The position numbers and the translations under genes are program-made. Of a stretch of 53,342 nt of DNA, positions 33,692 through 44,203 are shown one piece after another. Numbering within the stretch: position 1 is the first letter of the stretch; every line of letters starts with the position of its first letter. The notes beneath the pieces are model-generated. The model made no database searches. It saw only the letters and a list, made by a program, of their open reading frames with translations, and was not told where the DNA came from. This DNA comes from Balneolales bacterium (GTDB lineage: Bacteria; Bacteroidota; Rhodothermia; Balneolales; Natronogracilivirgulaceae): NCBI GenBank assembly GCA_007128425.1, contig SKXL01000019.1:1-53342 (forward strand). Direction: 5' to 3'.

Positions 33692-36475
33692 ATGATGTAC
33701 AAAATTTCCACCATATTTGCACTCCTGGTTCTTATTTCAGTTCAGGGAAGCATACCCCGGCCCGTAAACGGATCCGTTCCGGAAACCGATTCATCATGGG
33801 GGACTCCGGACAATCCATGGATTGAATCCGCCTCAAAGAAATCCCCAAATCCGTTTTTTCTATCCACGCCGAAATCCGTGATATCCGGTGACATATGGTC
33901 GCTCCTTTTTCCGGAAGGTACTTCGCTGCCCCGGCCCGAATCGTTTCGGAGCGATATCACTGCGCCGGAAGAGGTTCTCGGTTTTGAACCGGGCGATTGG
34001 CATGTCCGGCACGACCAGATTGTTGCATATATGTACCGCCTGGCAAGAGAGTCGGATCGTATTCAAGTACAGGAATACGGTCGGACCTGGCAGCGCCGAC
34101 CACTGCTGTTGCTTACGATTTCACACCCGGACAATCTTGCCTCCATTGACTCCCTTCGCACAGACCATCTGGCCCTGAGCGACCCGTCGCAGTCGATGGA
34201 TCTCGATCTTAACCAAATGCCGGTTGTAACATGGCTGGGATATTCGGTACACGGAAATGAGTCAAGCGGGGCCAATGCCGCCGTGCTCGTAGCCTATTAT
34301 CTTGCGGCCGCCGAAGGAGAAAACGTCGAACAACTGTTGCGGGAGTCTGTTGTGCTGCTTGATCCGACCTATAATCCCGACGGACTCGACCGGTTTGCGA
34401 CTTGGGTGAACAACAACCGCTCCTTCACACCTTCCGGCGATCCCTTCCACCGCGAACACCGCCAGCCCTGGCCCGGATCCCGTACCAATCACTACTGGTT
34501 TGACCTGAACCGGGACTGGATGCCGGTCCAGCATCCTGAGAGCCGCGGCCGGATACGCTCATTCCATTTCTGGAAGCCGAATGTGCTCACAGACCACCAT
34601 GAAATGGGTACACACGCTACCTATTTTTTCCAGCCGGGAGTGCCCTCCCGTGACAACCCGCTAACACCGCCACGCACATTCGAACTGACCGCCAAACTGG
34701 CTGATTACCACTCGAAATATCTGGACGAAGTGGATCAACTTTACTGGACCAGTGAGATTTTTGATGACTTCTATGTTGGGAAGGGTTCCACATATCCGGA
34801 TTTACAGGGTACGGTTGGCATACTGTTTGAACAGGCCAGTTCACGTGGACATCTGCAGGAAAGCCGACATGGAGATGTCGCTTTTCCGATTACTATCCGA
34901 AACCAGTTCCTGACTTCGCTATCGACACTGTACGGCGCCCGGGACCTGCGCCTTGAACTCCATAATCTCATGAGGGAATCCGCATCAAGCGCATTAGATG
35001 ATGCCCGAAACAATCCGGTGAAAGCATGGGTTTTCGGGGATCCGTATGACCGGGCGCGGAATGCCCATCTGCTGGACCTGCTGTCGCATCATGACATCCG
35101 TATCCATGAACTTGACGGTTCAGTAACCGCAGACGGACACCGTTTTGAGAGTGGCAAAGCCTGGATTATACCGGCTGAACAATCGCAATACCGGCTGATT
35201 CGCAGTTTGTTTGAGACTCGCAAGGAATTTGTGGACAGCGTTTTCTATGACGTTTCCACCTGGACCCTGCCTCTGGCGTTTGATATACCATTCGTGGAGC
35301 TGGATCGCAGTACATATCGTGAAAACCTGCTTGGATCATCCGTCGTCGATGTGCCTTTCCCTGAAGGCCGGTTTCGGTCCGGCTCGCATGCGCAGGCATC
35401 ATCTGACAGCCCATCTGCAAATAGTCATCGTCCGTACGCATATCTTTTCGAATGGCACGGATATTATGCACCTCGCGCGGCATATCGTCTGATGGATGCC
35501 GGTGTGCGTCTCAAGGTTGCAACCCGGCCTTTCCAGGCAAATACAGCAGAAGGGACATATGATTTCGACTATGGCACCATCCTTGTAAGCGCCGGCATTC
35601 AGGACCGGGTGAATGGGGATGTGCTCCGCGAGCTTATGATGGAGGTGGCAAAGAAGGATGGGTTGGAAGTGCATGTGACAAGCACCGGCCTGACAGAACA
35701 CGGAATTGATTTGGGAAGCCCTTCATTTCATATGGTTAATAAGCCCAAAGTCATGGTCGTTACGGGCGACGGGGTCAACAGGTATGAGGCGGGCGAAGTG
35801 TGGCACCTTCTGGACCAGCGATACCGGATGCCGGTTACCATGGCCGATATCAGATATCTGAACAGTGTTGACCTGGACCGATACAATACCGTGGTAATGG
35901 TGCATGGTAATTATCAGCGACTTCCAGAGGCATTCCGTGACCGACTGAAACAGTGGGTTGGAGCTGGTAATACCCTGCTGTTACAGAAAGGTGCCGTTTC
36001 GTGGATGGCAGGTCAAGGCTGGTTAGACTTTGAGATACAAAGTCCCGAATACTCCCATCCCGAAAATAAGGAAATCCGCTATCGGGACCTGGCATCGTTG
36101 CGTGGTTCACGTGCCATTGGCGGGGTGATCATGGAGGCAGAGATCGACCGGTCTCATCCGCTCGGTTATGGTTTCAAGCGCGACAAGTTGCCGGTTTTCA
36201 GGAACAGCACCCTGTTCCTGGATCATCAGGAAAACCGATTTGCGGTACCTGTTCGGTACACAGACGAGCCATTGCTGAGCGGATTCGTGTCCACCGAGAA
36301 CAAGGAGTGGCTTCCGGAACGCCCGGTTTACCTGACAGGGCGTATGGGGTCTGGGCGGATAATTATGACAACAGACAATCCGAACTTTCGCGCCTTCTGG
36401 TTCGGTACGAACCGGCTGTTTGCCAATGGCCTGTTTTTCGGTCACATCATCCACCGGGATGCCACCATACATTGA
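33692..36475 (+). CDS. large secreted M14-family zinc carboxypeptidase
   Basis: A 927-residue exported peptidase from the ATG at 33692 (a second ATG follows directly). It opens with a signal peptide (MMYKISTIFALLVLISVQG). In numbering from an upstream in-frame position 21 residues earlier, the M14 zinc ligands are H208 and E211 (GYSVHGNESSG) and H323 in TDHHEMGTH. The substrate site is FDLNRDW, and the catalytic Glu is E401 in GILFEQASSRG. Mature length is about twice a bare M14 domain. The C-terminal 400 residues include a class-I-glutamine-amidotransferase-like segment (PKVMVVTGDGVNRYEAGEVW, then YNTVVMVHGNY). This is the layout of 'M14 family metallopeptidase' proteins in Bacteroidota and Balneolota. 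It has no T9SS tail. Confidence 0.93.
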   Translation: MMYKISTIFALLVLISVQGSIPRPVNGSVPETDSSWGTPDNPWIESASKKSPNPFFLSTPKSVISGDIWSLLFPEGTSLPRPESFRSDITAPEEVLGFEPGDWHVRHDQIVAYMYRLARESDRIQVQEYGRTWQRRPLLLLTISHPDNLASIDSLRTDHLALSDPSQSMDLDLNQMPVVTWLGYSVHGNESSGANAAVLVAYYLAAAEGENVEQLLRESVVLLDPTYNPDGLDRFATWVNNNRSFTPSGDPFHREHRQPWPGSRTNHYWFDLNRDWMPVQHPESRGRIRSFHFWKPNVLTDHHEMGTHATYFFQPGVPSRDNPLTPPRTFELTAKLADYHSKYLDEVDQLYWTSEIFDDFYVGKGSTYPDLQGTVGILFEQASSRGHLQESRHGDVAFPITIRNQFLTSLSTLYGARDLRLELHNLMRESASSALDDARNNPVKAWVFGDPYDRARNAHLLDLLSHHDIRIHELDGSVTADGHRFESGKAWIIPAEQSQYRLIRSLFETRKEFVDSVFYDVSTWTLPLAFDIPFVELDRSTYRENLLGSSVVDVPFPEGRFRSGSHAQASSDSPSANSHRPYAYLFEWHGYYAPRAAYRLMDAGVRLKVATRPFQANTAEGTYDFDYGTILVSAGIQDRVNGDVLRELMMEVAKKDGLEVHVTSTGLTEHGIDLGSPSFHMVNKPKVMVVTGDGVNRYEAGEVWHLLDQRYRMPVTMADIRYLNSVDLDRYNTVVMVHGNYQRLPEAFRDRLKQWVGAGNTLLLQKGAVSWMAGQGWLDFEIQSPEYSHPENKEIRYRDLASLRGSRAIGGVIMEAEIDRSHPLGYGFKRDKLPVFRNSTLFLDHQENRFAVPVRYTDEPLLSGFVSTENKEWLPERPVYLTGRMGSGRIIMTTDNPNFRAFWFGTNRLFANGLFFGHIIHRDATIH

Positions 36476-36627
36476 TGAAACGCGGGGTTGGATCCGGCAG
36501 GTTGAACAGGGACAGGGCAACGGGACTGCAAACGACTGTGAATAGGAGGGATTTGAGGTTCGTTGACAGCTGAAACGGGCAGCCAGGCCGTAGCAAAAGA
36601 TATTGTAATCAGATCAGTCGATCTTTT

Positions 36628-37767
36628 TCAGAGACCGGCCTGTTTTTTCAGATTGTCGACGTGATCCAGTTTCTCCCAGGGGAATTCATCCCGGCCAAAA
36701 TGGCCATATGCGGCCGTTTTTCGGAAGATGGGTTTTCGCAGATCAAATCGACGGATAATTCCATCCGGTGTGCAGTCAAAGTTTTTCTGGATCAGTGCAA
36801 CCAGCTTTTCGTCACTGATCTTTCCGGACCCGAACGTGTTGACATTGATGGACACCGGTTCGGGAATGCCAATAGCATAAGCGAGCTGGATCAGACACTC
36901 GTCAGCAATCCCTGCGGCATTAATGTTTTTCGCAATATGCCGAGCGGCGTAGGCAGCGCTCCTGTCTACTTTGGATGCATCCTTACCGGAGAATGCGCCA
37001 CCACCATGGGCACCCCGTCCACCGTAGGTGTCCACGATAATTTTTCGGCCAGTCAGACCGGTATCGCCGTGTGGGCCGCCGATAACAAATTTTCCTGTAG
37101 GATTTACGTGAAGTATAGTATCATCATCCATCAGGTTTTTTGGAATTACACGGGGAATCAGAAAAGCACGAACATCCTCTTTTATTTTTTCCTGATCCAC
37201 ATCTTCATCATGTTGGGTTGAGATGACAATGGTGTGGATTCGAACAGGTTTGTTGTTTTTGTCGTACTCAACTGTAACCTGACTCTTGCTGTCGGGCCGC
37301 AAATAGGGCATATCTGAGGTGTTTTTACGAATATTGGCCAATTCCCGGACCAGGTCATGTGCGTACTGCAGCGTCATCGGCATGTAGGTGTCCGTTTCAC
37401 GGCTTGCATAACCGAACATCATACCCTGATCACCAGCTCCAAGTCGGTCAACACCCATGGCGATATCCGGGCTTTGCTGGTGTATCGAAACCATCACACC
37501 GCAGGAGTCGGCATCAAACCTGTACCCGGGTTTGGTATAACCTATTTCACGGATCACATCCCGAACCACTTCCTGGACATCAACGTATGCTTCAGTGGTG
37601 ACTTCGCCGGAGATGACAGCGAGTCCGGTTGTTACAAGCGTCTCTACAGCAACCCGGGAATTGGGGTCCTGTGCAAGCATGGCATCCAGAATGGCGTCAG
37701 AAATTTGATCGGATATCTTGTCGGGATGGCCTTCAGAAACGGATTCAGAGGTAAAAAGATTTTTCAT
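36628..37767 (-). CDS. metK: S-adenosylmethionine synthetase
   Basis: A 379-residue enzyme making SAM from methionine and ATP. The N-terminal ATP motif is [30 protein letters not shown] (methionine/phosphate site), [21 protein letters not shown] and [19 protein letters not shown] follow. Full length. No SAM riboswitch-like leader is apparent in the 85 bases before it. metH lies 13 kb away, so both ends of the activated-methyl cycle are partly encoded here but not as an operon. Confidence 0.97.
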   Translation of the reverse strand: MKNLFTSESVSEGHPDKISDQISDAILDAMLAQDPNSRVAVETLVTTGLAVISGEVTTEAYVDVQEVVRDVIREIGYTKPGYRFDADSCGVMVSIHQQSPDIAMGVDRLGAGDQGMMFGYASRETDTYMPMTLQYAHDLVRELANIRKNTSDMPYLRPDSKSQVTVEYDKNNKPVRIHTIVISTQHDEDVDQEKIKEDVRAFLIPRVIPKNLMDDDTILHVNPTGKFVIGGPHGDTGLTGRKIIVDTYGGRGAHGGGAFSGKDASKVDRSAAYAARHIAKNINAAGIADECLIQLAYAIGIPEPVSINVNTFGSGKISDEKLVALIQKNFDCTPDGIIRRFDLRKPIFRKTAAYGHFGRDEFPWEKLDHVDNLKKQAGL

Positions 37768-37851
37768 CGCAAGGTGTTGCTGGTGCAGGTCTGTTTACAT
37801 TTTTTGTAGCTGGCAAATATACGAAAAAAAGAAATGGTTAAGAAAAGAGCA

Positions 37852-38880
37852 TTAATCCGCTGTGAACAGATTCTTTCCGGTGTCATGCTTTTTTGGTACC
37901 GGAATACCCAGATATTCAAAAGCTTTTCGGGTGGTCATCCGGCCCTTTGGAGTTCTTTGCAGAAATCCCTCCTGAATCAGAAATGGCTCATACACCTCCT
38001 CAATGGTTCCCTTGTCTTCACCAACAGCAACCGCCAGTGTTCCCAGGCCTACCGGTCCGCCCTGATAATTTTCGATAATACTGTTGAGTATCCGGATGTC
38101 CATTTCATCCAATCCACGCGGGTCCACATCAAGTGCATTCAGTGCTTTGTCTGCAATTTTTTCGTCGATTTCCGATTTGTTTTCGACTTCTGCAAAATCA
38201 CGGGTTCGACGCAGCAGGCGGTTGACGATGCGTGGTGTTCCCCTGCTTCTGCGGGCGAGTTCGTATGCACCTTCCCCGGTGATGTCAAGTCCGAGAATAC
38301 CGGCCGATCGTACGGCAATATGCTGCAGCAGCTCCACGCCGTAGTAGTCCAGTCTGAGATCAATGCCGAACCGGGCTCTGAGTGGTGATGTAAGCAGTCC
38401 CTTCCGGGTGGTGGCCCCAATTAATGTAAAAGGCATGAGATCGATCTGCACACTTCGCGCACTGGGACCTGAGTCAATGACAATATCCAGCTTGAAGTCC
38501 TCCATAGCAGAGTAAAGATACTCCTCGACAACGGGGTTCAGCCGGTGAATTTCATCGATAAACAGAACATCGCCCCTTTCAAGATTGGTCAACATTCCAG
38601 CCAGATCACCCGGCTTTTCCAGTACGGGTCCGGTTGTCGGCTTGATTTGAACGCCCATTTCATGTGCGATGATGTGAGCAAGGGTAGTTTTGCCGAGTCC
38701 GGGCGGACCGGATAAAATGACGTGGTCCAAAGCATCGCCACGCCGACGAGCGGCTTTGATGAAAACCTCCAGATTTGAGATGATTTTGTGCTGTCCAATG
38801 AACTCATGTAGCCGTGAAGGACGAATATGTTGCTCAAAACCGGGATCATTTTCGGAGGCATTCAGCAGGGGGTTTGCCAC
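37852..38880 (-). CDS. ruvB: Holliday junction branch-migration helicase RuvB
   Basis: A 342-residue AAA+ motor acting with RuvA and RuvC. It starts at a GTG ([11 protein letters not shown]). Key blocks are [14 protein letters not shown], Walker [13 protein letters not shown], Walker [13 protein letters not shown], sensor 1 in [16 protein letters not shown] with the arginine finger region LRARFG, and the winged-helix C-terminus [20 protein letters not shown] ending in RTPKGRMTT. The other ruv genes are not in the window. The gap to metK is about 84 bases. Confidence 0.97.
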   Translation of the reverse strand: MANPLLNASENDPGFEQHIRPSRLHEFIGQHKIISNLEVFIKAARRRGDALDHVILSGPPGLGKTTLAHIIAHEMGVQIKPTTGPVLEKPGDLAGMLTNLERGDVLFIDEIHRLNPVVEEYLYSAMEDFKLDIVIDSGPSARSVQIDLMPFTLIGATTRKGLLTSPLRARFGIDLRLDYYGVELLQHIAVRSAGILGLDITGEGAYELARRSRGTPRIVNRLLRRTRDFAEVENKSEIDEKIADKALNALDVDPRGLDEMDIRILNSIIENYQGGPVGLGTLAVAVGEDKGTIEEVYEPFLIQEGFLQRTPKGRMTTRKAFEYLGIPVPKKHDTGKNLFTAD

Positions 38881-39081
38881 AATTCAGGAATGTTTGTGAA
38901 TAAGGGATGGTACAAAGGTTAAAAATACACAGCGTCAGCACACAATTGCCAAAAAAACGTTTGAATTTGTAGCATTTCAATCCCGAAGATACTTAGATGA
39001 ACATGCCGGAGGAGGTTGCACAGGATTGGTGTACAAGTATAGTACAATTTTTTTAACCCATTCGCCGAATGGCTTCCGGTT

Positions 39082-39873
39082 TTACTTTTCCTGAAAATAT
39101 TGGATTTTTCGCACCAGGTCGATGGCATCATGCTGATATATGCTTCCTTTTTGCAGAATGATTTCTGCGCTTTCCCTTGCCCTTTCCAGGTTATTGACGG
39201 CAAGGAAGCTGTTTGTCATGAACCAATAGCATGACTCTACACGAACATTTCCATCAAGTTGTTCGCAGTCAACGGTCTGAAATAATTCAGCAGAATTAAG
39301 ATGTTGACCGGTATTGTAATAAATGATGGCAAGGTTGTAGTCAACCCAGTTTCGCTTGATATCATTGTAATCAAGCAGTTGTTCATATTCCGCTATGGCG
39401 CCCTTGGCATTACCCGATAGTGACAATAGATATGCCCGGTAAAGTGCTTGTTCGAAATTCGACATCTCGGTTGCCGTTGATCGTGATATATCCGGAGCTA
39501 TCAGGTTTGTGGTGTGTATTTCATCGATCAGTGGCCGGATTTCCGTTTCTACCGGACTCCTGAAAATATTCAGTAGAACGGCGATGACAACAACAGCCGC
39601 CAATGCACTTACCCATGGTGTTTTGCTCTCATTCACGAAGCCACTGTACGGCTCCTGGTCATCTGTACTACCATCATCATCTTTATTTTCCAGTTTTCTG
39701 CGTATTTCCTCCACATCCATTCTCTTCATGGCTGCTTGTGTCTCAAGAAGAGGATAATATTCAGGGTTCTGCATCAGCAGGACCCACAGATGATCTATCT
39801 GCGACTGATTGAGTCGTCCTTTCAGATAATCATCAATAAGCCTTACGACGTCTGATGGGGTATCTTTTGGCAT
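39082..39873 (-). CDS. membrane-anchored TPR protein, probable anti-sigma partner
   Basis: A 263-residue protein. The cytoplasmic N-terminus (about 90 residues) opens with an anti-sigma-like helix (DVVRLIDDYLKGRLNQSQIDH). One membrane helix lies at about 87-103 (WVSALAAVVVIAVLLNIF). The C-terminal half is TPR-like (EQALYRAYLLSLSGNAKGAI, YNLAIIYYNTGQHLNSAELF, NSFLAVNNLERARESAE). It follows the ECF sigma gene by 60 bases on the same strand. A one-TM protein with an N-terminal helical domain next to an ECF sigma is a common anti-sigma layout, so I infer it holds that sigma factor. No zinc-binding HxxxCxxC is present. Confidence 0.78.
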   Translation of the reverse strand: MPKDTPSDVVRLIDDYLKGRLNQSQIDHLWVLLMQNPEYYPLLETQAAMKRMDVEEIRRKLENKDDDGSTDDQEPYSGFVNESKTPWVSALAAVVVIAVLLNIFRSPVETEIRPLIDEIHTTNLIAPDISRSTATEMSNFEQALYRAYLLSLSGNAKGAIAEYEQLLDYNDIKRNWVDYNLAIIYYNTGQHLNSAELFQTVDCEQLDGNVRVESCYWFMTNSFLAVNNLERARESAEIILQKGSIYQHDAIDLVRKIQYFQEK

Positions 39874-39933
39874 AATAGTATTGATGTTTGAAATATTTAA
39901 CTATAAGACAAGGATCCTGGCCATTCCTTACAC

Positions 39934-40512
39934 CTATTCATTTATTTTTTTTTGAATGCAGTCGCTAAGTTTTTTAACGAGTCGGTGTCTTTTAGTCCAG
40001 ACATTGTTAACAGAAATGTTAAACAACTGGGCCACAACATTTCCCCGTGCGTTGGGATTCTCAATCCAAAACAGGATAAACTCGCGTGAGTCCTCATCAA
40101 GTTTTTCGATGCATGACTCGAGGGCTTTGTTCCTTTCCTGTTCAGCAAGGCGGTCAATCTGTTCTTCGACGGGTGCATAAACTTCCATGTCTTCCTGAAA
40201 GTTGCTTCTTCGCTGTTCGAATCGCACTCTCATATACCGGTTCTTTGCACTTTGCAGGAGGTACGAGTAGATGCTGTCAGGATCACGAATAGCCCCTTTC
40301 CGAACACGCTCCATGGTTTTGACAAGGGCATGCTGGGCGCAGTCTTTTGCGTTCTGTTCATCAGCCCTCATGTTTGTGCGCAGATAGGAACACAAAACCT
40401 CAAAAGCATCACTGTAGAGCTTGCTGAATTCTTTCAGGTCACCATTTTCAAGTGTTTCCACCAGCTTTCTGTAGTCCATTCCCCGCCTCTGATTTCCTTT
40501 TTTTTTCCGCAT
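39934..40512 (-). CDS. ECF-type RNA polymerase sigma factor
   Basis: A 192-residue sigma-70-family protein. Region 2 is visible in FSKLYSDAFEVLCSYLRTNM and DAKDCAQ-type sequence (NAKDCAQHALVKTMERV), with YLLQSAKNRYMRVRFEQRR in 2.3-2.4. Region 4 is ALESCIEKLDEDSREFILFW followed by the helix-turn-helix NVVAQLFNISVNNVWTKRHRL. The ATG at 40512 adds a Lys-rich lead; a second at 40479 (MDYRKL) fits the family start better. It is transcribed ahead of the TPR/TM protein. The divergent scpA gene starts about 180 bases away, leaving room for an autoregulated promoter. Confidence 0.88.
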   Translation of the reverse strand: MRKKKGNQRRGMDYRKLVETLENGDLKEFSKLYSDAFEVLCSYLRTNMRADEQNAKDCAQHALVKTMERVRKGAIRDPDSIYSYLLQSAKNRYMRVRFEQRRSNFQEDMEVYAPVEEQIDRLAEQERNKALESCIEKLDEDSREFILFWIENPNARGNVVAQLFNISVNNVWTKRHRLVKKLSDCIQKKINE

Positions 40513-40694
40513 TTGTGATTGGATTCATTCTGATTGAAACCAGCTCTGCTGTAAGTCAAATAAACACTATCGCTCGGCAACAGTCAACACAGGAGCACAT
40601 AATGGCAACCATTGGCACGTAATTGAACTTATAATAATCAAACCGGGCATCCTGTTGTAAAAAAAGTTATTTTCATCGAAAAGTTGTGATATCA

Positions 40695-41447
40695 ATGTAC
40701 CGTGTACAGCTCCAAAACTTCGAAGGACCGCTAGATCTGCTGCTTTTTTTTATAAAGCGGGATGAGCTGGATATTTACGATATCCCCATATCCTATATTA
40801 CGGAACAGTTTCTTGAGTATATACGATTTTTAGAGGAGTTGGATCTTGGTATTGCCAGTGAGTTCATCTACATGGCCAGCACCCTAATGGCTATCAAGGC
40901 AAGGATGATGCTGCCCGAACCGGAAACGGATGAGGACGACGACCCGGAGCAGGATCCGCGTTTTGAGTTGGTGCGGGCTCTGTTGGAATACAAGCGTTAC
41001 AAGGAAGTTGCCGAAGAGATGACCGTGTTCGATAAAAAAGCCCGTTATTCTTATGTCAGAGGCAACACCGAACCCGACCAGGTGGAGCGGGAGCAAAAAG
41101 GGGAGGCCCTCCGGGAAGTGACCATGCTGGACATCATGGCAGCATTCAAGAATGTCATGAAGTCTGTTACCGACATCCATTATCACGATGTGCGCCGAGT
41201 GGAAACGGATGTAGAAACGCAGTCAGAGTATGTCGTCAGTCATCTTCAAAAACATGGAAAAAGCTCCTTTCAACAGATTTGTACCGGACTGACAACCCGC
41301 ATATATGTTATTGTGACATTTCTGGCCATCCTCGAACTGATAAAGGAGAGGCAGGTCAAATTGCTTGCCACCGGCAATCATAACGAGTTTTTTCTTGAAC
41401 TATATTCCCCGGATGAACTGTTCAAAGCGGGTAGTACAAGCAGATAA
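40695..41447 (+). CDS. scpA: segregation and condensation protein A
   Basis: A 250-residue kleisin that bridges the SMC heads with ScpB. I start at the ATG at 40695 (MYRVQLQNFEGPLDLLL), the conserved family start; a GTG nine bases upstream is also in frame. LLFFIKRDELDIYDIPISYI and SEFIYMASTLMAIKARMMLP are typical N-terminal kleisin blocks, and the C-terminal winged helix ends at HNEFFLELYSPDELF. scpB and smc are not in the window. An M28 peptidase gene begins two bases after its stop. Confidence 0.94.
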   Translation: MYRVQLQNFEGPLDLLLFFIKRDELDIYDIPISYITEQFLEYIRFLEELDLGIASEFIYMASTLMAIKARMMLPEPETDEDDDPEQDPRFELVRALLEYKRYKEVAEEMTVFDKKARYSYVRGNTEPDQVEREQKGEALREVTMLDIMAAFKNVMKSVTDIHYHDVRRVETDVETQSEYVVSHLQKHGKSSFQQICTGLTTRIYVIVTFLAILELIKERQVKLLATGNHNEFFLELYSPDELFKAGSTSR

Positions 41448-41449
41448 CC

Positions 41450-43153
41450 ATGAAAAACCCGATGAAACAGAAAAATAGCAGCCGGTCAGGCAAGCTTCTG
41501 ATCCTGATGCTGCTTTTTATTTTGCCGGCATGCACTGCTTCTTCAGAGCTTACGGATGATACGATTTTATTGCCACCCGATATCCTCCCGGGAGAGAGTC
41601 CGGCCCGATTTGTCGAAAAGTCGTTTCTGATGGAGCAAATTCAACAGCTGGCTTCCGATGCCATGATGGGTCGAGGAACAGGCCAGAAAGGTTCAAGACG
41701 GGCACTGGAATACCTGGAACAGTACTATACCTCTGACTCATTTTCCGGTTTTGAGAGTTTGCCGGTCATTCGCCAGTCATTTGAATTGGAGGGAGTTTTT
41801 TGGGATGCTGCAAGCTATGATATCTACAGCTTGAGTGTGGATACCGTGTACCTGTCACGGTCAAAGCTGGAAAAGGGCGGTACCGCGGATTTTTTCCCCC
41901 TGCAGGGTGGAACCCGCGCTCATGATGCTCCGGTCGTTTTTGCTGGTGACGGCTTGATTGATGTATCAGACCAGGATTTGCAGTCTGTTCGCAGCACTCT
42001 GCAACATGCATGGGTGATGGTATTTGAGCCTGATCCCGACGGTAATGGATCACGATCAGCAAAAGTTCAAAAGATGGTCACAGAATTTGGTGCGACAGGT
42101 GTAATTTTTATCCCGGATAGAGATGCGGAGTCGTGGGAAAAGAAATCAAAGAAGATGAGTCGTCAGCTGGAGCGTCCGACCATCGTCCGGCGTCCGGGTG
42201 GAAGACCCGCTACTACCGGAGGTTCACTTGGAGCAAGCGTTTCTGTTCATCCTTATATGGCTGCACGCATATTGGATCTGGATAATCCGGCGCAACTCGA
42301 CAGCTTGCGCCATTACTGGCGAAGCAACACTTCGACAACGATAGCACACGATACCGGCTTTCGGTTCGCCAGCACTCCAGTAATGAATACCCGCTTATTC
42401 GAAGAGGATAACCTCATTACCATTATACCCGGCAACCATCCGGAACTGAGCCGGGAAATGGTTGTGCTCTCGGCTCACTATGACCACATGGGGCTGGGAG
42501 AGCCGGACGACAATTACGATATTGTATACAGTGGAGCTGATGACAATGCCAGTGGTACCGCTGTACTGATGCAGATTGCCCGGGCATTTCATAAAGCAGC
42601 TGGTGATGGGTACTATCCATCCCGAACCCTTGTTTTTCTTCACGCTGCTGCCGAGGAGTGGGGGCTATACGGTGCCCGGTATTTTGTTGAAAATCCGCTC
42701 TTTCCCGACCATGAAATCGTGGTTAACGTGAATGTAGACATGGTTGGCAGCGTCGATGATAGCTACTCCGGACGCCAGGACAGCAGCTATATCCATGTGA
42801 TTGGGGCCGGTCTGGTTTCCACAATGCTTGATGACCTGTTGCAGATGGCCAATGACGCTACCGTTGACTTGATTCTGGATGAGGTTTACAACGACACGGG
42901 TCACTACCTTCAGCTTTACCGCCGAAGCGATCATTGGGCGTTTGCCTTGAAAAACATTCCGTTTGTCTTCTTTTTTTCCGGCCTCCATGAACATTATCAC
43001 AGACCATCAGACACTCATGAAAAAATTGCTGCTTCACTGCTTGCTGCCCGGACAGAACTTATTACCGAACTCGTATGGTATCTGGCCGAGGTGAAGGAGA
43101 GACCGGAATCCGACAGACGGCAATTCGGAAGAGCCCGGGCTCCCGCCCGCTGA
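41450..43153 (+). CDS. M28-family peptidase lipoprotein
   Basis: A 567-residue exported lipoprotein; the lipobox is LPAC with Cys28. A protease-associated-like insert spans about 150-310. The M28 two-zinc site is complete: H343 in VLSAHYDHMG, D364 in SGADDNASGT, the E402/E403 pair in HAAAEEWGLYGAR, D430 in NVNVDMVG and a late His in GLHEHYHRPSDT. It probably acts as an aminopeptidase in the periplasm or on the outer-membrane surface. It starts two bases after scpA, so it is co-transcribed with a chromosome-segregation gene despite having no functional relation. Confidence 0.92.
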   Translation: MKNPMKQKNSSRSGKLLILMLLFILPACTASSELTDDTILLPPDILPGESPARFVEKSFLMEQIQQLASDAMMGRGTGQKGSRRALEYLEQYYTSDSFSGFESLPVIRQSFELEGVFWDAASYDIYSLSVDTVYLSRSKLEKGGTADFFPLQGGTRAHDAPVVFAGDGLIDVSDQDLQSVRSTLQHAWVMVFEPDPDGNGSRSAKVQKMVTEFGATGVIFIPDRDAESWEKKSKKMSRQLERPTIVRRPGGRPATTGGSLGASVSVHPYMAARILDLDNPAQLDSLRHYWRSNTSTTIAHDTGFRFASTPVMNTRLFEEDNLITIIPGNHPELSREMVVLSAHYDHMGLGEPDDNYDIVYSGADDNASGTAVLMQIARAFHKAAGDGYYPSRTLVFLHAAAEEWGLYGARYFVENPLFPDHEIVVNVNVDMVGSVDDSYSGRQDSSYIHVIGAGLVSTMLDDLLQMANDATVDLILDEVYNDTGHYLQLYRRSDHWAFALKNIPFVFFFSGLHEHYHRPSDTHEKIAASLLAARTELITELVWYLAEVKERPESDRRQFGRARAPAR

Positions 43154-43176
43154 TCCTCCATTGAGAGGCCATATTG

Positions 43177-44148
43177 CTACGGAGTGCGGATCTTTTTTTC
43201 AAAAAGGGCCTGGACAAACGGTGCGCGCTCAAATACATGAAGATCCTCAATTTTCTCCCCAACCCCGACATATTTTACCGGCACGGACATTTCATGTGAT
43301 ATGCCGATCACTATACCGCCTTTGGCCGTACCGTCCAGCTTGGTGAGCGCGAGTCCGGTCACATCCACCACTTCCGAAAACGCCCGAGCCTGTTGAAGGG
43401 CATTCTGTCCGGTTGAAGCATCCAGTACCAGCAGCACTTCGTGGGGCGCACCCACCACCACCTTTCCCATCACTCGCTTGATTTTTCCAAGTTCGTCCAT
43501 GAGGGCTTTCCTGTTATGAAGGCGGCCGGCCGTATCCACCAGAACGACATCGGCACCCCTGGATTTGGCCGATGCCACGGTATCGTAAGCGACGGCGGCG
43601 GGATCGGCACCCTGGCCTTGCTGAATAAGCGCAACGCCGGCCCGGTCGGACCAGATTCGCAGCTGCTCAACCGCACCGGCACGAAAGGTGTCGCCCGCTC
43701 CAAGCATTACATTTTTCCCTGCAAGTTTGTACATATGAGAGAGTTTTCCAATGGTGGTTGTCTTCCCGACCCCATTGACTCCGACCACCATGATCACGTG
43801 TGGCTTGTGTTGCAGCTCCGCATCAAATTCAGCCGGACGATCCGATTCGTTGTCTTTAAGGAGTGCGGTTATCTCCTCTTTCAAAATGTTTTGCAGTTCA
43901 TTGCTGCTGACGAACTTGTCCCTTGCAACCCGCTCCTCGATCCGGCGAATGACTTCAAGTGTGGTTTTAACACCTACATCGGATGTGACAAGAATTTCCT
44001 CCAGGTCATCGAGCACCTCATCATCAACCCGGTCTTTTCCGACCAGAGCCTTGCCGATTTTATCAAGAAAACCGGTCCGGGTTCTCTCCAATCCTTCCTG
44101 TAGTTTTTCTTCTTTTTTCCCGAATCCCAGTTTGTCAAAAAGTCCCAT
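43177..44148 (-). CDS. ftsY: signal recognition particle receptor FtsY
   Basis: A 323-residue NG-domain GTPase that delivers ribosome-nascent-chain/SRP complexes to the membrane. The long acidic A domain of E. coli FtsY is absent. The N domain starts GKKEEKLQEGLERTRTGF. The GTPase motifs are GVNGVGKTTTIGKL (G1), DTFRAGAVEQL (G2), VLVDTAGRLHN (G3) and TKLDGTAKGG (G4). Membrane contact is likely through the N-terminal amphipathic helix (MGLFDKLGFG). It is 55 bases downstream of pgsA on the same strand. Confidence 0.96.
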   Translation of the reverse strand: MGLFDKLGFGKKEEKLQEGLERTRTGFLDKIGKALVGKDRVDDEVLDDLEEILVTSDVGVKTTLEVIRRIEERVARDKFVSSNELQNILKEEITALLKDNESDRPAEFDAELQHKPHVIMVVGVNGVGKTTTIGKLSHMYKLAGKNVMLGAGDTFRAGAVEQLRIWSDRAGVALIQQGQGADPAAVAYDTVASAKSRGADVVLVDTAGRLHNRKALMDELGKIKRVMGKVVVGAPHEVLLVLDASTGQNALQQARAFSEVVDVTGLALTKLDGTAKGGIVIGISHEMSVPVKYVGVGEKIEDLHVFERAPFVQALFEKKIRTP

Positions 44149-44203
44149 TATGGTTGTTGCTTGGTTTAGGTTGCTGATATCACAATACCCGGATTGTTAC
44201 AGC

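Noticed and set aside
37768-37851. SAM riboswitch before metK
   Set aside because: The 84-base gap is too short and shows no conserved SAM-I or SAM-II core.
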